A stretch of 5,823 nt of DNA from Clostridia bacterium (lineage in GTDB: Bacteria > Bacillota_A > Clostridia > Christensenellales > Aristaeellaceae). Position numbers and translations under genes: made by a program. Under the pieces are notes generated by a model, which did not search any database, had not been told where the DNA came from, and saw only the letters and a program-made list of their open reading frames with translations. Below are positions 1 through 5,699 of this stretch, piece after piece. Location of the stretch: contig JAFQGN010000291.1 of assembly GCA_017398245.1 (NCBI GenBank), positions 1 through 5,823 on the forward strand. The letters are read 5' to 3'. The number at the start of each line of letters is the position of its first letter. Positions within the stretch are counted from its first letter, which is position 1.

Positions 1-549
1 GACGCGAAGCCGACTTCGATCTGCGGAAGCGGCCTTGTCGACGCCATTGCAGAGATGCTGCGCGCAGGTATTCTGGATGAAACCGGGCGCATCGACGAGG
101 ATGAGGCAGACGAGATTTGGGAAGACAGGATATTCGATTCTCCTGCAGGGCTTGCGTTCGCTCTGACAGAAGACAAGAGCGTGTATATTTGTCAAAAAGA
201 TGTACGAGAAGTACAGCTGGCAAAAGGCGCGATTGCTGCCGGTATTCAGATTTTGATGAAACATACCGGAGTCGGTTATAATCAGATCGAAAAACTGTTC
301 CTTGCCGGAGGGTTTGGAAACTATATCGACGTACATAATGCCTGTGCGATCGGCCTGCTTCCTTCCGAATTGGAGCACTGTGCTATGCAAGTAGGAAATG
401 CAGCAGGAAGCGGAGCAAAGCAGTTGGCAATCAATACCACAGCATGTAGTATGTGCTCTGAGATGGCAAGCAATATGGAGTATATCGAGTTGTCTTCTCA
501 GAGGGAGTTCACAGAACTTTTCTCCGAGAATATGCTGTTTGAAATTTGA
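1..549 (+). CDS. ASKHA/DUF4445 (RACo-type) corrinoid-activator-like protein, C-terminal part
   Basis: The gene enters from the left edge in frame 1, so 182 residues and the TGA stop are visible. Seen: ICGSGLVDAIAEM at residues 7-19, then LAGGFGNYID near 101-110, GNAAGSGA near 132-139, and an ending with a YIEL-type strand and acidic helices. This order is characteristic of the C-terminal ATPase domain (RACo_C_ter, DUF4445) of reductive activators of corrinoid proteins. Known of the family: full-length proteins are roughly 550-640 residues, carry an N-terminal 2Fe-2S ferredoxin domain, and use ATP to return Co(II) corrinoid methyltransferase proteins to the active Co(I) state in anaerobes. Inference: this copy does the same, but the ferredoxin domain, the start and any methyltransferase partner lie outside the window. 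A Cys-Ser-Met-Cys pair (residues 149-152) sits near the C-terminus. A terminator follows directly, so this is the last gene of its transcript. Confidence 0.88.
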   Translation, partial: DAKPTSICGSGLVDAIAEMLRAGILDETGRIDEDEADEIWEDRIFDSPAGLAFALTEDKSVYICQKDVREVQLAKGAIAAGIQILMKHTGVGYNQIEKLFLAGGFGNYIDVHNACAIGLLPSELEHCAMQVGNAAGSGAKQLAINTTACSMCSEMASNMEYIELSSQREFTELFSENMLFEI

Positions 550-565
550 TACTTTCCGCGAAAAC

Positions 566-602
566 CAGGGTTTGTATCTTGTGATGCAGGCCCTGTTTTT
601 TT
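566..602 (+). terminator. Intrinsic terminator after the ASKHA gene
   Basis: CAGGGTTTGTAT (566-577) pairs with ATGCAGGCCCTG (584-595) over 12 positions, three of them G-U, around a 6-nt loop. A run of seven T (596-602) follows at once. It lies 17 nt past the stop codon and separates the left gene from the tetR promoter. Confidence 0.88.
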
Positions 603-630
603 GCCTTTTCTACCACATCCGTTCGCAGAA

Positions 631-660
631 TGTAAATATTACAAAAGTTGTATTACAAAG
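631..660. repeat. Small palindromes and a 14-bp-period direct repeat upstream of the tetR promoter
   Basis: TGTAA-ATA-TTACA (631-643) and TTGTA-T-TACAA (648-658) are perfect inverted repeats with 5-bp arms. TATTACAAA also occurs twice as a direct repeat (637-645 and 651-659), 14 bp apart. They end 3 bp before the -35 box. They could bind a regulator, but the stretch is AT-rich and short palindromes are expected by chance. The function is inferred only. Confidence 0.35.
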
Positions 661-662
661 TA

Positions 663-692
663 TTGACAGACTTCGTTCGGTTACTGTATAAT
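663..692 (+). promoter_or_regulatory. Sigma-A type promoter for tetR-amidase
   Basis: A perfect TTGACA -35 (663-668) and a perfect TATAAT -10 (687-692) are separated by 18 bp. Transcription should begin near 699-700, leaving a leader of about 40 nt before the GTG start at 740. This is the best promoter match in the window. No further promoter is seen before the amidase, so both genes probably depend on it. Confidence 0.85.
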
Positions 693-701
693 AGTGCCAG
701 A

Positions 702-717
702 ACAGACCGACGTTTGT
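702..717. promoter_or_regulatory. Candidate operator just downstream of the tetR transcription start
   Basis: ACAGAC-CGAC-GTTTGT is an imperfect palindrome (5 of 6 arm positions match) directly after the predicted transcription start. The half-site ACAGAC also occurs at 666-671, overlapping the -35 box. TetR-family genes are commonly autoregulated through operators placed like this. Assigning it to the neighbouring regulator is inference. Confidence 0.3.
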
Positions 718-726
718 ACTTTTATC

Positions 727-731
727 GGAGG
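727..731 (+). promoter_or_regulatory. Ribosome binding site that fixes the tetR start
   Basis: GGAGG at 727-731 is 8 nt before GTG 740. It overlaps the earlier in-frame GTG at 731, which therefore cannot be the start served by this site. Confidence 0.8.
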
Positions 732-739
732 TGCGCACT

Positions 740-1462
740 GTGAAAAAAGGCGATCAGAGGCGACAGGCCATTATCGAAGCAGCAGAACAGCTGTTTTACA
801 AAAACGGATATGAAGGAACAAGCGTGCAGGATGTGCTTGATGTGCTGAAGCTTTCCAAAGGCGGCTTCTATCATCATTTTGATTCCAAGCTGCGTCTGCT
901 TGAGGCGATCTGCGCACAGAAAGTGGAAGCAGCGTGCGTGTATGCACAGCAGGCTCTTGAAGCGGCCGGTGAAAAAGCCATCGATCAGCTAAATGCTCTG
1001 CTTTCGCACATGGGTCTTCTGAATCAGGAGAGTCTCGATTTTGTCGGGCTGATCATCCGCGTTGCGTATGCCGGAGAGGGCGCGCTGCTTCGCGACAGCC
1101 TGAAGAGAGGATATATCGATCAGCTCATGCCGCTGATGAAGCAGGTTGTGGTAAACGGATTTAAGCAGGGTGAGTTTTTCACGCCGTATCCGGACAGGCT
1201 TGCGGAGCTGCTGCTCAATTTGGGCGCTTGCGTGACGGACGAGATCGGATTCGTTCTGGCCTTGGAAAAGGGCAGCCCCGAAAGCACGATCGTGATTCTG
1301 GAAAAGCTGAACGCATACAGGCACGCAGTCGAATCTTTACTCGGCGCGCCGTACGGTTCTGTGCAGATGTACGATATGTCCAGACTGATCTCCATTATCA
1401 AGGAACTTGACGAACAGGAAAAACGTCTTGAAAGCATAGAGCACTCTGAAATCAGCGCGTGA
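740..1462 (+). CDS. TetR/AcrR-family transcriptional regulator
   Basis: A 240-residue one-component DNA-binding repressor, assuming start at GTG 740 (8 nt after GGAGG). Residues 7-55 form a classic TetR_N domain: a first helix RRQAIIEAAEQLFYKNGY, then TSVQDVLDVLKLSKGGFYHHFDSK, in which the helix-turn-helix occupies about 27-46 and SKGGFYHHF is the recognition-helix signature. Residues 56-205 are a mostly helical, poorly conserved region expected to bind a ligand and dimerise. Residues 210-235 form a charged helix rich in Glu, Lys and Leu that may be a short coiled coil. The ligand is not predictable. The gene has its own promoter with palindromes around it, and an amidase gene starts 18 nt downstream, so it probably represses itself and that gene. 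The family call is secure; the target is inference. Confidence 0.93.
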   Translation: MKKGDQRRQAIIEAAEQLFYKNGYEGTSVQDVLDVLKLSKGGFYHHFDSKLRLLEAICAQKVEAACVYAQQALEAAGEKAIDQLNALLSHMGLLNQESLDFVGLIIRVAYAGEGALLRDSLKRGYIDQLMPLMKQVVVNGFKQGEFFTPYPDRLAELLLNLGACVTDEIGFVLALEKGSPESTIVILEKLNAYRHAVESLLGAPYGSVQMYDMSRLISIIKELDEQEKRLESIEHSEISA

Positions 1463-1467
1463 TGCGC

Positions 1468-1474
1468 AAAGGAG
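1468..1474 (+). promoter_or_regulatory. Ribosome binding site of the amidase gene
   Basis: AAAGGAG is 6 nt before ATG 1481. It lies just past the tetR stop, consistent with efficient reinitiation by ribosomes finishing tetR. Confidence 0.75.
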
Positions 1475-1480
1475 AGTCTT

Positions 1481-2452
1481 ATGCGAAAGAAACATAAGAA
1501 AAAGAACAGCGCTCTTGCTGTAAAGCAGAGCGCTATCCTGTTTTTCTGCGCAGTTTTGTGCTGCGCGCTGATCATCGCTGCGATGTATATTGCACGTAAT
1601 ACGATACACGAGGCAACCGTCGAGCCGGCTCCGACGGCAACACCGTTGGCCGAAGACATTCCTTCTGATACGCCGCTCCCATCGGCAGCGCCCAGCACAG
1701 CTCCGTCTGCAGAGCCGACGCGAAGCCCCATTGTACTGGAGGAAGCGCCGGCAGATCCTCTGCAAGTACTGCTAGATAATACGCACGGTAAGTTTGAGGG
1801 AGAATATGTTGAGCTGCCCCTCACCGGGCTGGTGATCGGCATAGACCCGGGGCATCAGGCCAAGGGGAATTCGGAGCAGGAGCCGGTCTCGCCGGGCAGC
1901 ACGGAAACAAAGGCGAAAGTATCCAGCGGCACGCAGGGGCGCGCAAGCGGTATACCGGAGTACGTCACAAATCTCGTCGTTTCGCTGCAGCTGCGCGATG
2001 CATTGGAGGCGCTCGGGGCACAGGTATATATGTCCAGAACTGAAAACAATGTGGACATATCCAATATCGAACGAGCGCTGATGTTCAATGAAATACACGC
2101 CGATGTGGTCCTGCGCATCCACTGCAACGGGTCGACAAATGCTGACGCTGAAGGGATCGGGCTGTATGTTACGAAAAGTGGGCCGATCGCCGAAGAATCG
2201 TATGAGATCGCCTCTGTTCTTCTGGACGCAATGGTAAGCGAGACAGGCGCGGAAAAAGACGGCGTGTTCCGCAGAGATACGTATTCAGGGTTGAACTGGT
2301 CGGAGGTTCCTTCCATGATCGTTGAAATGGGCTTCATGACGAACCTGGAAGAGGACATGAGGCTACAGGATCCGGAATATCAACAAAAGCTGGTTTCGGG
2401 AATGGTAAAGGGGATCGCAAAGTACTATTCGCGCGAAATACCCGTTCAGTAG
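1481..2452 (+). CDS. N-acetylmuramoyl-L-alanine amidase (Amidase_3), membrane anchored
   Basis: A 323-residue zinc amidase that should cleave the bond between N-acetylmuramic acid and the L-alanine of the stem peptide. A polybasic N-terminus (residues 1-9) precedes one hydrophobic segment (about 17-38), either a signal anchor or an uncleaved signal. A Pro/Ser/Thr/Ala-rich linker (about 46-90) should span part of the wall. The catalytic domain runs from about 115 to 317. Visible active-site residues are His125 in IDPGH, Glu160 in GIPEYVTN, His214 in LRIHCNG, and Glu282 in IVEMGFMTN. Between His125 and Glu160 lies a 34-residue insertion containing SEQEP and an ETKAKVSSGTQG stretch, which I recognise from a group of clostridial amidases, so it is not a local oddity. 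No cell-wall-binding repeat or SH3 domain is present. It is co-transcribed with the TetR gene; the physiological role (growth, division or sporulation) cannot be read from the sequence. Confidence 0.93.
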   Translation: MRKKHKKKNSALAVKQSAILFFCAVLCCALIIAAMYIARNTIHEATVEPAPTATPLAEDIPSDTPLPSAAPSTAPSAEPTRSPIVLEEAPADPLQVLLDNTHGKFEGEYVELPLTGLVIGIDPGHQAKGNSEQEPVSPGSTETKAKVSSGTQGRASGIPEYVTNLVVSLQLRDALEALGAQVYMSRTENNVDISNIERALMFNEIHADVVLRIHCNGSTNADAEGIGLYVTKSGPIAEESYEIASVLLDAMVSETGAEKDGVFRRDTYSGLNWSEVPSMIVEMGFMTNLEEDMRLQDPEYQQKLVSGMVKGIAKYYSREIPVQ

Positions 2453-2474
2453 GTGTACGAGCTTCATTAAATAG

Positions 2475-2515
2475 AAAGAAACCTACACATCGAAAAGATG
2501 CGTAGGTTTCTTTTT
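2475..2515. terminator. Bidirectional terminator between convergent genes
   Basis: AAAGAAACCTACACATC (2475-2491) and GATGCGTAGGTTTCTTT (2497-2513) pair over 17 positions with one A-C mismatch, around a GAAAA loop. On the plus strand the stem runs into five T (2511-2515), ending the tetR-amidase unit. On the minus strand it is followed by a T-rich stretch and ends the lipid kinase gene, whose TAA stop (2516-2514) touches the stem base. Confidence 0.92.
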
Positions 2516-3398
2516 ACCGAATTTGCGTTATATTGGGCAGCGCCATTTTGATACCGCCGGGAAGAATGGAGAATTCTGTCCTGTCCATATCGCGCAGTTC
2601 TCCATCCATATTGATGGTGATCCCCTTAGACGTGAGCACCGCTTTTTTGGCTCGCACGCGCTTTACGATGGGCAAAACATCGTACCAGCCGGGAAGAAAG
2701 AGGGGGAGAACCATGCAAATAAACCACTTTGGCAGCGCAGGGACATAGATTATATCGAACAGGCCGTCTGCAGGGTCTGCTTTTCGTGCTACGCGCATTC
2801 CGCCGCCATAATACTGTCCGTTTGCAAAGACCATGACGGTGAACTTACCTTCAATCTTCTTTCCGTCAATTTCAAGCACGCCGGAAAACGGCTGATAGTA
2901 GCGGATGCCGCGGATGATGCCCAGAAGATAGGGCAAAATGCCGTGGTATTTTTGCTTGTAGGCCTCTGTTTGCCGAAGAACTTCCACATCAAAACCCGAA
3001 CCGGCAATGTTCATAAACCGGAATTCGTTTGCCGCGCCTGCATCGACCGATACGATAGGGGAATCCAGTTGCAGCTTCAGCGCTTCGATAGGATCCTTCG
3101 GCAGTTTCAGCGTGCGTACAAAATCATTTCCGGTGCCGCATGGGACGACATAGAGCACGGTATTTGACCCTGCCAAACCGTTTGACGCCTCAAACAAAGA
3201 GCCGTCTCCACCGATGATCACGACGCCTTCGATTCCATCCTCCGCCGCCTTTTGGGTCAGCCGCGCGCAATGCCATCTCTCTTTTGTATACTGGACTTCA
3301 TATTCTATCTTTCTGCTCTCCAAAAGCGCCCGGACATTTTCCAGAATGGTCTGCGCGCGTCCGGCTCCGGCTTCGGGATTGAGTATAACGCGAAACAA
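2514..3398 (-). CDS. Diacylglycerol kinase family lipid kinase (YegS/DgkB type)
   Basis: A 294-residue soluble or membrane-associated kinase that transfers the ATP gamma-phosphate to a lipid hydroxyl, typically diacylglycerol to phosphatidic acid. Motifs from TTG 3398: NPEAGAG (7-13), GGDGS with a following Glu (63-70; usual form GGDGT), PCGTGNDF (86-93), MNIAGSGFD (129-137), ANGQYYGGG (192-200), ADPADGLFD (207-215) and MDGE (264-267). Together they cover the DAGK catalytic domain and the C-terminal sandwich domain, and the length is normal for the family. The TTG start is chosen because AAGGGGG lies 7 nt upstream, a promoter with a predicted start near 3443 lies behind it, and homology begins at the next residues (FRVILNP). 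An upstream TTG at 3518 would place the promoter inside the gene. In Gram-positive bacteria such enzymes recycle diacylglycerol released by lipoteichoic acid synthesis. The exact lipid substrate cannot be decided here. Confidence 0.92.
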   Translation of the reverse strand: MFRVILNPEAGAGRAQTILENVRALLESRKIEYEVQYTKERWHCARLTQKAAEDGIEGVVIIGGDGSLFEASNGLAGSNTVLYVVPCGTGNDFVRTLKLPKDPIEALKLQLDSPIVSVDAGAANEFRFMNIAGSGFDVEVLRQTEAYKQKYHGILPYLLGIIRGIRYYQPFSGVLEIDGKKIEGKFTVMVFANGQYYGGGMRVARKADPADGLFDIIYVPALPKWFICMVLPLFLPGWYDVLPIVKRVRAKKAVLTSKGITINMDGELRDMDRTEFSILPGGIKMALPNITQIR

Positions 3399-3405
3399 AG
3401 CAATG

Positions 3406-3412
3406 CCCCCTT
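3406..3412 (-). promoter_or_regulatory. Ribosome binding site that fixes the lipid kinase TTG start
   Basis: On the minus strand AAGGGGG stands 7 nt before TTG 3398. No ATG or GTG in the same frame lies near it. Confidence 0.65.
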
Positions 3413-3449
3413 GCGCAGATAAACAGCGCCATATGTAACCAGTATTAAA

Positions 3450-3479
3450 AGTATAGCAAAAAAGGGGGCGCTGTGTAAA
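3450..3479 (-). promoter_or_regulatory. Sigma-A type promoter for the lipid kinase gene
   Basis: On the minus strand TTTACA (3479-3474) and TATACT (3455-3450) are spaced by 18 bp, placing the transcription start near 3443 and giving a leader of about 45 nt. The -35 box lies in the loop of the upstream terminator, and the spacer holds that terminator's 3' arm and T run. Confidence 0.65.
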
Positions 3480-3487
3480 CGCCCTCC
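3458..3487 (-). terminator. Intrinsic terminator of the ger operon
   Basis: On the minus strand GGAGGGCG (3487-3480) pairs with CGCCCCCT (3470-3463): a five-bp GC core, then one A-C mismatch, a G-C and a G-U pair. The loop is 9 nt, and the 3' arm runs into six T (3463-3458). It sits 28 nt after the gerC stop codon. Confidence 0.75.
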
Positions 3488-3514
3488 ACGCATAATTTTC
3501 CAGAAATATGCATA

Positions 3515-4624
3515 TCAATCAGAAGTCACGCTCACGGAAATGCGGACGACGATCTCAGCATCAGGAAACCGGGAAAGGTAATCGTAATTGAGCCACGCGG
3601 TAATATCCGGGAACGCAGCGGCGGCTCTTTGCGAGAATAGGAACGGATCAACGCGCAGCGACTGGCATTTTTGAATGAGGGAGGCAATATCCGCCTCGAT
3701 CAAAGAGATCAGGATATCCAAACTGCAATGACTGGCAACGGTGAAAGCAGCGTCGATCTCTATGTGCATTGGGTGTATTTGCGTATCCACATCAATACGC
3801 ACAGGTCGCGAAGGAGAGAGCACGATGCTCGTGCCTTCGCAATTATAGGCGATATTGAGCGTTTCTCCGCGCAGGTAGTTCATCCATGCCGTTTCCAAAG
3901 AGGAAAGCGTGCCCACCATTTCTGACCTGCGAAACAGAGCCGTGCCAGAATACTCGTTTGCGCTGCCTCCGTCTCTGGGCAGCGCGCCGGGCAGTGCATC
4001 TCCCGCGCGCCCCTGCGGCGTCAGTGTTGTATGTATGCCGTCCGCTGTTGAGCCGAGGATCGCAATTGGGGAACCGTAGATCGAATGCATATCGTAGTAA
4101 AAATCCGAAAAGTGTGTGTCCGGTATACCGCCTTCTGCGGTAAAATTTTGCATGCTGGTCAGCAAAACGCTGGAAAGGCGCGCGCCGAACACCGAATCGT
4201 TCATTGCTTTCAGCATATCCTTCGCAGGACAAATACTGACAATACAATATGCCGCATTATACAGCCGGTGTGTCAGAAACATATCGGAGACCAGGTCGCG
4301 CAGGATCTCGCTTTGTGCAAGCTCCTGTGAGAAGACGACTGTTTTCAGCTGCGCAAAATTCAGCGTGAGCGGGACGGAGGCGCGGAGGATGCCCACCGCT
4401 TCGGCGAAACTGTGCGCAGTCGCAGAGCAGACTGTGTACTGGCTGGAGGAGCTCTGCCCCGGCGCATGCAAACTGGGCAGGAGCACGCTCAGTTCGATCC
4501 CGCCGTTATCCGCCGCATCGATCGCCAAGGAGATCGCGATCGCCTGGTTCTCGGGCTGATCCGTCTGTGTGCAGCCGCACAGAAAAATACACAAAAGCAG
4601 CGCAAACAGCTTACCTTTTCGCAT
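3515..4624 (-). CDS. Ger(x)C-family spore germination lipoprotein (GerAC type)
   Basis: A 369-residue C-subunit of a GerA-type germinant receptor, anchored by lipid to the outer face of the spore inner membrane. From ATG 4624 the protein begins with a lipoprotein signal, MRKGKLFALLLCIFLCGC, whose lipobox LCGC predicts lipidation at Cys18. Family landmarks: an early strand ENQAIAISLAIDAADNGGIELSVLLPS (as blocks around 25-51), SFAEAVGILR (72-81) with NFAQLKTVVFSQELA (89-103), the central GTALFRRSEMVGTLSSLET (227-245) with LRGE (251-254), and a C-terminal FPDI...FPDAEIVVRISVSV (338-366). Length is normal for the family. ATG 4624 is chosen because AAGGAGGA lies 6 nt upstream and the signal peptide starts exactly there. 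The first 14 nt overlap the end of the permease gene, suggesting translational coupling. Sequence identity to any named paralogue (GerA, GerB, GerK) cannot be judged. An interrupted inverted repeat lies inside the gene at 3808-3840. Confidence 0.9.
   Translation of the reverse strand: MRKGKLFALLLCIFLCGCTQTDQPENQAIAISLAIDAADNGGIELSVLLPSLHAPGQSSSSQYTVCSATAHSFAEAVGILRASVPLTLNFAQLKTVVFSQELAQSEILRDLVSDMFLTHRLYNAAYCIVSICPAKDMLKAMNDSVFGARLSSVLLTSMQNFTAEGGIPDTHFSDFYYDMHSIYGSPIAILGSTADGIHTTLTPQGRAGDALPGALPRDGGSANEYSGTALFRRSEMVGTLSSLETAWMNYLRGETLNIAYNCEGTSIVLSPSRPVRIDVDTQIHPMHIEIDAAFTVASHCSLDILISLIEADIASLIQKCQSLRVDPFLFSQRAAAAFPDITAWLNYDYLSRFPDAEIVVRISVSVTSD
3808..3840. repeat. Interrupted 12-bp inverted repeat inside the gerC gene
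   Basis: On the plus strand GCGAAGG (3808-3814), six extra bases (3815-3820) and CACGA (3821-3825) pair with TCGTG CCTTCGC (3829-3840) around a TGC loop: 12 perfect pairs with one 6-nt bulge. A competing fold pairs GAGCA (3818-3822) with TGCTC (3826-3830). No T run follows on either strand, so it is not a standard terminator. It lies within coding sequence for about residues 262-272 of the lipoprotein. Function unknown, possibly none. Confidence 0.55.
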
Positions 4625-5699
4625 ACCCGCTCCTCCTTTTCCATCGTTTTGTCTGCAGATATAAAAGCAGCAGGACAAGAGTGATCACGACTACATTAGA
4701 GAATACCAGCAGATCCTCGCCATGTTTCCAGAACATGCGGACCGGCGTCCACAGAAGGCACAAAACCGCGCTGATGCACGCGCAAAACAGCAAAGACCTA
4801 GCCGGAAAGAGCAGTTTCAGCGCAGTGGACGTGCAAAACATGGAATAGACCGCCGTGATCAGAAGCATGGCATACCAACTGAGGAGCGATGGGAAATGCA
4901 CGCTCGTGTTCCTGCCCCCGCCGGTCAGCAGGCGTTCCATGGCAAAACTGCGGATATGCGGGGCATCGGGCATATTGGGGGTGAGCATTCCATAGCAAAG
5001 AAGAAACAGGACCGCAGCCAGAGTTGCTTCCGGGAGACAGCGGCAGATTTTTCTGCGGATCTGCGCTTCCGCCGTTCCTGCGTCTTCCTGCAAAAACAGC
5101 CAGATTCCTGCCGGATACAGCGCGGCATAGCCCCCGCAAAGCGCCGAGCCGCGAGCGATAGGAGCGATGCCTGTGCCCAAGACCGGCGTGAGCCAGATCG
5201 GGTGCATTTGATCGATCTGCCAGACCAGCGCAAGCAGAAGCATGCCGATGATCGGCGCGCGCAGACCTCGTGCAAGCCCGCCGCAGGCATTTGCGCCGCG
5301 CGAGGAAATGATCGTGACCGTTACAAGCGCCGGAATGTATAGGACATACAGGCTCTCTTCTGCAAAGCTGGTATACGACGGGCTCTCGGCCAGTGCAAAT
5401 ACCCAGGAAGATGCATCGAATGAAAAGAAGGGGATCAGAATCAGGCAGACTGCTTTTTTCAGCCAGCCTGCTTTTTGATCATGTTTGATCTCGTTTCTTG
5501 TGATCGCCTGAAGCAAGAACAGCGCAGGCAGGCAGGCCAGAAAGCCGCCTATGGCCTCGATCCAGCCGGCATTCCCAGTATTTTGCAGGTATACTGCGGC
5601 AGAATAGATCATACGGATCGCATAGGAAATACCGGCGAGCAGGATCAGAGAGCGTTGCTTGGCAATACGATCGGCTGTCGTTTCAGGAATAGCGTTCAA
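4611..5699 (-). CDS. GerAB-family spore germination permease
   Basis: A 362-residue integral membrane B-subunit of a GerA-type germinant receptor, family Spore_permease within the APC transporter superfamily. B-subunits are thought to bind the germinant in the membrane. About ten hydrophobic segments are visible from TTG 5699 (near residues 17-36, 46-66, 82-104, 117-133, 148-164, 188-204, 224-241, 270-292, 300-318 and 330-348). The GNAGWIEAIGGFLACLPALF block after the first segment corresponds to the usual RDAW...GG region of the family. The protein ends with a short basic tail. TTG 5699 is chosen because AAGGAG lies 5 nt upstream and because the TTGA overlap with the preceding gene's stop is a typical coupled start; it gives the normal family length. 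A frame-consistent GTG at 5720 lies upstream of that ribosome site and is rejected. The 3' end overlaps the gerC start by 14 nt. Assigned by membrane pattern plus context. Confidence 0.88.
   Translation of the reverse strand: MNAIPETTADRIAKQRSLILLAGISYAIRMIYSAAVYLQNTGNAGWIEAIGGFLACLPALFLLQAITRNEIKHDQKAGWLKKAVCLILIPFFSFDASSWVFALAESPSYTSFAEESLYVLYIPALVTVTIISSRGANACGGLARGLRAPIIGMLLLALVWQIDQMHPIWLTPVLGTGIAPIARGSALCGGYAALYPAGIWLFLQEDAGTAEAQIRRKICRCLPEATLAAVLFLLCYGMLTPNMPDAPHIRSFAMERLLTGGGRNTSVHFPSLLSWYAMLLITAVYSMFCTSTALKLLFPARSLLFCACISAVLCLLWTPVRMFWKHGEDLLVFSNVVVITLVLLLLYLQTKRWKRRSGYAKR
4631..4638 (-). promoter_or_regulatory. Ribosome binding site that fixes the gerC start
   Basis: AAGGAGGA on the minus strand ends 6 nt before ATG 4624. 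It lies inside the last codons of the permease gene and rules out the earlier in-frame ATG at 4678. Confidence 0.8.

Noticed and set aside
398..691. A 97-codon plus-strand frame running from the ASKHA gene through its terminator into the tetR promoter
   Set aside because: It would span a strong terminator and promoter and overlaps a real gene in another frame.
1285..1294. Perfect palindrome CACGATCGTG in tetR
   Set aside because: Ten bases long, inside coding sequence, with no flanking symmetry or second copy. Expected by chance in sequence of this composition.
1120..1842. A 240-codon open frame on the minus strand across tetR and the amidase
   Set aside because: It lies opposite two well-supported genes, crosses their boundary and the ribosome site, is Ser-rich and low in recognisable motifs, and has no plausible start signal. 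It is a codon-bias shadow.
2523..3167. A 214-codon open frame on the plus strand opposite the lipid kinase
   Set aside because: It lies entirely within the kinase gene, whose catalytic motifs are all intact in the other strand. The translation is His/Arg/Cys-rich and resembles no family I know.
3399..3518. Extension of the lipid kinase to an upstream TTG at 3518
   Set aside because: It would make the kinase's own promoter and the ger terminator coding, adds 40 residues absent from the family, and has no ribosome site.
4495..4561. Dense GATC sites, about five in under 70 bp, with GATC frequent elsewhere too
   Set aside because: Most fall in Ile (ATC) codons preceded by G in Ala/Ile/Asp-rich protein sequence, so codon choice explains them. 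No origin-like or methylation-linked arrangement is visible.
4625..4678. Extension of the gerC protein by 18 residues to ATG 4678
   Set aside because: It would bury the lipoprotein signal peptide behind a Cys-rich leader and ignore the strong ribosome site at 4631-4638.
4722..5342. A 206-codon open frame on the plus strand opposite gerAB
   Set aside because: The translation is extremely Arg/Gln/Asp-rich, the usual mirror of a hydrophobic membrane gene read on the opposite strand. No ribosome site was seen.
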